Below are positions 57,801 through 64,000 of a stretch of 64,000 bases of DNA, piece by piece (positions within the stretch are counted from its first letter, which is position 1; each line of letters opens with the position of its first letter). The stretch lies in assembly GCF_036898095.1 (NCBI RefSeq), contig NC_090750.1, positions 84,117,152-84,181,151 on the forward strand. The letters are read 5' to 3'. The stretch comes from Palaemon carinicauda (Eukaryota > Arthropoda > Malacostraca > Decapoda > Palaemonidae). A program made the translations under genes and the position numbers. The notes under the pieces were generated by a model. The model did not search any database, was not told where the DNA came from, and was given only the letters and a program-made list of their open reading frames with translations.

Positions 57801-59801
57801 AAGGAACCTCTACTTTGGCAGCAAATAGGTTAGCTTGAGGGGTCCTTACATTAAGTCAATATGACTATTGCATTGAATATAAGACAGCTGACCACGGTAA
57901 TGCAGATGTTATCAGCTGCCTTCCACTCGAAGACAAACATTTTGACAGGGAGGAGGATTACAAATATTCTAATAGGGTCTGTATGGTAAACTTAGTAAGC
58001 AGACAATTGAACCCAAATGATCCAGGATTAATGGCAAGGAATCTAGCAAAGATCCAGTCATCTCTGCTGTGATGTGATATACTAAAGATGGATGGCCAAA
58101 GCATTCAAGTGAGGAAGCAAAGCACTACAAGAAAAATGGAGGTTCATTCTCTTGACAATGGTCGTCTGTTTCTTGTTCAAGAATAATAATAACAGACAGG
58201 ATAAGAAATGAGTTTTGAAACTATATGTAGGACATTTTGGCATGCAGAGGATGAAACTTCCAAGAACAGTAGTATATTGGCTGCACATGAATGAGGACTG
58301 ATAAGCTGTCGGACATGCATTTCATGTGCAGAACATCGGAATAAACCACTTTAGGTCTCAAATCATCCTTGGATGCTACCAGAGGGACCCTGGAGTAGAC
58401 TTCACTAGGACCCACGCCATAAATTTCATGGGTTCAAACTGGCTAGTATGTATTGTAGCCTACTCGAAGTACCCATGTATTCACCAAACGAATTCAGTGT
58501 CTACCAAGACTACTATTGAATTGCTTGAGGAAGATTTTGCTTATTTTGGTTATCTCCATACCATCGTAACAGATAATGCCCGTGCAGTTTTATCAGAATT
58601 TCAAGAATGGTGCAAGAAAAGAGGAACAGCATATCTTACAGGAGCACCCAATCACCCAGCAACAACAAATGGAGATGCAGAGCGCCTAGTACAGGCTTTT
58701 AAAGTCTTTACGAAAGTCTTCATACCACCGATGTCTGCTTTGTAGTAATGTCGCACTCCATTGGAATTGCGATTCTCATCAAGTGAACTATCTAATTCAA
58801 GGCAGATTAGATGAGAGATTGATTCCCTAGTACCTACACCTGCTACAATTCAAAGCAAGCACTAGTCTCCATGTTTCAAAGCAAGCAGTAAACCAAGAAT
58901 TTGAGGCTCCCAGTTTCAAGGTGGGGGATCCTTGTTATGCTTATATTATGGGCCAAAACACCCAGATCCCGTTGGTTACCAGCTACAGTAACTCAAGCAA
59001 CTGGAGCCCGGAGTGTTAATGTCAAAGTTTATCCTATAGGCCCTACTTGGTGACGGCACCTTGACCAACTCCAGCCAAGGCATGTTACAGACTGAGATAA
59101 AGAGGATTTTGCACCAGGAGATTCCCAAATCTTAAATTCTCAAGAGAATACTAAGGAGCCTCCAAAACGATACAATCCTAGACTTCCTACAACCACTGAT
59201 TATGGTCCACATAATCCTAAGCGATCAAAAAGATTGCAGAGTTAAATGAATCATTGTGAACTTGGTTCTATTTTGTTCATAGTAAATTTTTGTTCCATGT
59301 AAAGAAAATTATTTTACACCATGGATATGAATATTTTGCGAAATGCTAATCAGATATAATTAGTAATTTTCCAAATTATATTAAACCTTGATTTCTAATT
59401 TAAATGTCTTTGCTTAAACATTTGGGGTTTATTATAATAAAGTTGTGTGTTTTTAAGCTGATAGGGGGAGATGTTGTGTATTGTAAAATAATTATTTTAA
59501 TTTATATATTACCTATTTGAAAACATTGTACCCCTACATATAACGCCATCTAGGTTTTCAAGAATACCTTGACAGTGTATTCCCTTCTCTTGATAGTCCT
59601 TGGCTAGGAAGGGAAAGTATATTAAATATGAGATTTTCATCTTATGTTTAGTGTAGTCTTAACCTTCAACAGCATTTATTATAGCTACTTTCAGGAACCC
59701 TTTGTATTGGCTATACAGTATATACTGTTTTATGTTTAACTGTTTCAGGCCTCTGAATAAACTATCCAAAATATTCTTGTGTTCTCATTAAAAACTCAAC
59801 A
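54857..59801 (+). mobile_element. Ty3/Gypsy LTR retrotransposon, defective (copy in R2)
   Basis: Same element as 33,706-38,661: 5' LTR 54,857-55,203, 3' LTR 59,472-59,801, polypurine tract ending at 59,471 with one more G. Gag, protease and pol have the same old lesions, plus extra one-base differences. The protease D-T-G codon run is broken because a G is lost at about 56,287. TAGT/CTAGT flanks are kept. Confidence 0.92.
58326..58745 (+). pseudogene. Integrase remnant, R2 copy
   Basis: A 139-residue frame, longer than in R because an extra C at about 58,411 restores the join GVDFTRTHAINFMGSNWLV. The second and third catalytic acids (TDNA, GDAER) are present; the first Asp is not in the usual LDHA context of L. 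The frame stops after MSAL, as in R. Whether R or R2 has the true sequence at this C run decides the frame. Confidence 0.8.
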
Positions 59802-59861
59802 CTAGTTGCTTGGGAAAAAGAGGAAAAAACTTTATTCAGAAGGAATCAACAAATAAGCCCA

Positions 59862-60465
59862 TATTATTATTATTGTTTACTAAGATACAACCCTAGTTGG
59901 AAAAGCAGGTTGCTATAGCAGGGAAAATAGCCCTGCGAGGAAAGGAAATAAACTAAAAGGCAATTAATGAAAATAAAATATAATTAAAAAAACATCTTCC
60001 ATATATAGGCTATAAAAACCTCAAAAAAAAAAGGAAGAGAAATAAGATATTGTGCTCGAGTGTACCATAAAGTGAGAGAACCCCAAGACCGTGGAAGATC
60101 GTGGAACAGAGGCTATGGCACTATCCACAAGACTATAGAGTGCAATAGTTTGATTGCAGTTATTCTCCTATAGGAGCTGCTTACATGGCTAGTCTCTTCT
60201 GCCCTTATCAAGGGAAAGTAGCCACTGAACAATTGCAGTGCAATAGTTAACTTGTGAGCGAAGAAGAATGGTTTGGTAATCAGAGTTGTCAGGTATGAGA
60301 ACGGAGAATGTGGGAAGAATAAGCCAGACTATAAGGTAAGTGTAGACAAAAGGAAAATAAGCCGTAATCAGAGAGATCCAATAGCTCTCTACAGTCAAAA
60401 GGACCCAAGAACTCCCTAGCGGTAGTAATTCTACGGGTGGCTGGTGCCCTGGCCAACATATTACA
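59862..60465 (-). mobile_element. Non-LTR 3' region, R2 copy
   Basis: Same as 38,720-39,330 apart from one-base differences (for example AAAGGG to AAGGG near 60,208). Confidence 0.58.
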
Positions 60466-60684
60466 ATCAGAACTAAAGAAAGACGAGAATTCCTAACACT
60501 TTATTGTTCTTCTTTGTGGGTTCTCTTCTTTGGTGGGTACTATGTCGGTGATGATATTTTCACGAGAATTCTAAATAGAAATGATTCTTTACCAATTCAA
60601 TATTATTATTAAGCTGAAAAACATTAACACATCGCAATATTACGAATTACTTAGTCTTCATTTCATTTCTCATATCGCTCAATT

Positions 60685-60775
60685 CCTTTCCTCACTGGCT
60701 ATTTTTCCCTTCTGGAGCCCTCGGATTTACAGCATTTCCGTTTTCCAACTAGGATTGTAGCTGTAATAATAAAGT
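60685..60775 (+). mobile_element. Non-LTR tail fragment, R2 copy
   Basis: Same as 39,535-39,640 with one G missing in CACTGGGC. Confidence 0.55.
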
Positions 60776-61079
60776 GGCATATTCTTTCTACTACAACAGC
60801 AAGATCACCATACTGCTAAATTCATCTTGAAATTTGTATAATATAGCAATAAAATTAAATACGAATCAGTTGAAACGAGCATCCATAATTCAAGGGGGGA
60901 GGGGAGGAAATCAATAAAATCAAATAATTCCGAGATCGCTGAAAAGGGAGGATACCAATTTCGGATATTATTCTAATTTTATATCTGGGACATTTCCGGG
61001 TCGTTTCAGGTCTCTGCGGACGTCTTCGGGGGACTTGGCAACTCTTCCAGAATGGTTCTGATGGCTGAAGATATATATA

Positions 61080-61087
<8 letters not shown>

Positions 61088-61154
<67 letters not shown>
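61088..61154. repeat. (GA)n microsatellite, R2 copy
   Basis: About 67 bases with a GCAGAG interruption at about 61,111 that unit 1 lacks. Confidence 0.93.
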
Positions 61155-61156
<2 letters not shown>

Positions 61157-62523
61157 TATCATAATACAGCAGACAGGAGGAGAGGGATCTAGCTGAAGGA
61201 ATGGGTCTTAAGAGAGCTTGATACATTTATTTATTAGTATTCTTGTTTACCCTTATTTCCAATAAACCATAAAAAAGATTAACTTCAATAAAAATTGAAA
61301 TATTCTAATACGATAATTATTTCAATCACTTGACTTAAAAGAATAATTAGCTAACTGTAGAGTTGACTGTTCCTTTTAGATAAAGTAGTTCAAACAATTA
61401 ATAATACGGATTCTTTTAATGTGCATGTCAGAAACTATTGTTAATTTTTTCAGTTGATATTCAGTGGTGACCTTAGAAATTATTCAATCATTATTTACAG
61501 ATTTCATTTTCATAAAAATCCTAAAATAAAAAATACGTGTTTGCCAACAATATTTTTGTTTCAGGAAAATACCAACTATACCGTACCGTTCCTATGTATA
61601 CTCTAGTACAGACATCTCTACACTGTCACAGATAACTAAAGCCAGATAGAACTGCCTTTGATTAATGAACAATCTACCCTGGAGTTCATGACAACAACAT
61701 ATACCTTTCTGGCGAGATGGAAAGAAAACTGTTGAAAACATCCTTTCCCTGGAAACGAAAAATATATTTTGCGTCTAGTACATATATTTTACGTTTGAGT
61801 AAAGAACTGCCAGTGATTTGAGCTTCTTGAAAGCATTTTAAACATTGTAAAGGATGCGCAGTGAGTGCAAGTAACATTTTAGCCAATGATTTTAACCTTC
61901 AAGAAGCATTGTGCGTGTATTTACGTAATTTGAATTTAACACATATACATTATCTAAATAGTGGATGCAGGCTAGCTACATCATGACACACAATACAATA
62001 TGGTTTAGATAACAAACAAAATAAAAAAAAAAAAATGGGAGAGGACAGTCCTTGATTAAACAACCAATAAATAATAGACAACGTCTAACATAACCCATCA
62101 GATAAAATGAGACAGCAAATAAAAAAAAATACTAAAAAACTGACATGGATACCGAACGTATATAGATACCTTGACGATAAAAAAAAAAAGTCCCCTACAT
62201 ATAACCCTAATGAAAACAGAAAAAACAATAAAAAAATACCAAACCCATGATGATCATTTGTCTTGGAAATTCGGTTTTGAACAGTAGATTAATGGAAGCC
62301 ACCTAAAAGCGACAACACTAATATATCACGAGCATTAGATCCAATCACATTCAAGGAAAAAAATATAAAAGGATTTTTTCTTTCCCAGTCTGTTCTCTCA
62401 ATCATAATAACTGTTCCTTTTTGTTCCATTCGTTGGGATGGTGAAGGAAAAGTGTTGATACAAAAAGAAAATTAGATGTATTGTATGGGTTTTCCTTTTC
62501 AATTACAGAATAAAGTTATTTTC

Positions 62524-62524
<1 letters not shown>

Positions 62525-62597
<73 letters not shown>

Positions 62598-62606
62598 CGC
62601 AAGCAT

Positions 62607-62672
<66 letters not shown>

Positions 62673-62686
62673 CCGCAACCATTCGA

Positions 62687-62736
<50 letters not shown>

Positions 62737-62754
62737 AGATTCGCGGGGGCATTC

Positions 62755-62796
<42 letters not shown>

Positions 62797-62818
62797 GAGA
62801 TGAGAGAGAGAGAGAGAT
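62525..62818. repeat. (GA)n arrays with AGATTCGC-CATTCGA modules, R2 copy
   Basis: Three modules as in 41,380-41,584, but the arrays are longer and contain several GGAGAG irregularities. Confidence 0.92.
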
Positions 62819-63256
62819 ACAAAATTGTGGTAATGTACATCCTGTTACCAACATGAGGATAAAAATAACAAGAGCATTGTAAACTAAAAAGCATCACTGT
62901 ACAAGAAACTGCGATGGCAGAAAATCATAACTCAACAATCAAACGCTAATGGCAAAAATGGGATGCCTCCGCATCGTGAACAGCAAGACATACAGACGAA
63001 AGTTCCTGGAATTGGCAATTCCAACGGCATAATTTATGACAAAAGTCAGCTGGAAGCTTCAATTGTTCTGAAACTTGGGAAGGGGTCGGTGAATTTGGTA
63101 TTAGAGGAGAATATCTGAAATTTCAAATATGGAAAAGGAGAACAGAAAGGGAAGAATAAGGATTAGCCCTTAAATCTAGGACAAACAACAGAAAGCCACC
63201 GAAGAATTGTGAATATTACAGCAGAAACAAGAAAAGCATTAAAAGACTACAGACCT

Positions 63257-63570
63257 CCGCCACGGCAGCTTATTTCTCGAAACCAGCTTACCTTTTCCAG
63301 AATCAATTTAGGACCGTAGGCGTTTTTTGAAGTCTGTGTGACAGCCTTGTATGAACTTGGGGTTAAAGTTAGGGCTAATTCGGTCGACCTTGACCTTGAC
63401 CTTTGACTTTAAAAATTGAATCACTTCGTGTCTCAACATAAAAATTAATCCCTGAAAGTTTCACTATTCTATGAGTGAAATTGTGGTCAGGAAGTTGTTC
63501 ACTAACAAACAGACAAACAAACAAGGGGGAAAATATAACCTTTCCAACTTCGATGTCGAAGGTAATTAAT
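63257..63570 (-). mobile_element. Dispersed AGGTCA-rich repeat, R2 copy 2
   Basis: Same as 42,010-42,330 with a few one-base differences. It contains TCGACCTTGACCTTGACCTT at about 63,383-63,402. Confidence 0.6.
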
Positions 63571-64000
63571 ATCATTAAACTAACAACCTTGCTTAAAGAC
63601 AGAAATAAGTAGATTAATCTGAAACCTTAACCATACAAGAAAAACGATCACGGAATATCCTTCCAAAACACTTGAGAAATAAGAGGGAGAAAAGACTGAA
63701 TATTCATTTCAAAGAACTAATGAAAAGATAAGATTATGACAATTGAAACCTCTCATCAAACTAGACTCAAGTTGAAACGAAATTGTTCCTAAAAAAGTAA
63801 AAAGCATCCAATTTCTGTGTAACAAAGTTAAAAGTGAACTATATATAAACTAGGAAAGTCTACGTGCTGAAGACCACAATAAAAATTATCATTCCCAAAG
63901 CTTTACCTTGATTTTATAGACTTTGACCTTAGAAACTATTTTAAGGATAACCTCCTTTTAGAAAAAGTAATTTACAATCCTCGTCATTCGTTACGTTGTT

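Overview
The window looks like repeat-dominated nuclear DNA from a decapod crustacean, probably a shrimp or prawn. The inference rests on AT-rich sequence packed with (GA)n, (TA)n and (AAT)n microsatellites, a DIRS1-like retrotransposon, a degenerate Ty3/Gypsy element, and many truncated non-LTR copies carrying the 3' tail family that I associate with decapod genomes. There are no prokaryotic operons, no rRNA or tRNA gene that I can recognise, and no CRISPR array. The only stretches that look like host protein-coding sequence are two short candidate exons on the minus strand (22,984-23,147 and 26,197-26,273), each repeated in the tandem copy (44,129-44,292 and 47,307-47,383). I could not name the gene or genes.

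Large-scale layout: (1) 1-2,120 is left flank with an RTE-type non-LTR relic. (2) 2,121-15,566 is arm L. (3) 15,567-19,585 is a DIRS element on the minus strand, cut off by a run of exactly 500 N at 19,586-20,085. (4) 20,086-27,790 is a segment here called u, with a fold-back element, several microsatellites and the candidate exons. (5) 27,791-42,829 is arm R, the inverted and expanded counterpart of arm L. (6) 42,827-64,000 is a second, nearly identical copy of 21,682-42,826 in direct orientation (period 21,145 bp at its start), which reaches the window end about 57 bp before completion. Most features therefore occur three times: once in L in one orientation, and in R and its tandem copy R2 in the other.

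Inside each arm, in the R direction, the order is: CT/GA modules, a non-LTR C-terminal fragment (single in L, a 1.3-kb tandem duplicate in R and R2), an unassigned 76-residue ORF, a minisatellite with alternating 33 and about 40 bp spacing, a dispersed repeat rich in AGGTCA half-sites, a (TA)n tract, a 4.9-kb broken Ty3/Gypsy element (LTR-gag-PR-RT-RNase H-IN-LTR), two non-LTR tail fragments, further GA arrays and a second copy of the dispersed repeat. L and R share the same retroelement insertion, so they descend from one ancestral segment. L and R differ by roughly 1-2% in two stretches I compared by eye and by about 6% in part of gag. R and R2 differ mainly by single-base indels.

The most important reading caution concerns assembly. 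L and R lie on opposite sides of a fixed-size gap, and R2 repeats R almost perfectly with many homopolymer-type indels in its distal half. Misplaced haplotigs or an uncollapsed overlap could explain both the palindrome and the tandem copy. A real inverted duplication followed by a recent tandem duplication remains possible. The biologically strongest items are the DIRS end with terminal repeat and internal complementary region, the GA-array-bounded expansions that separate R from L at three loci, and the two candidate exons.
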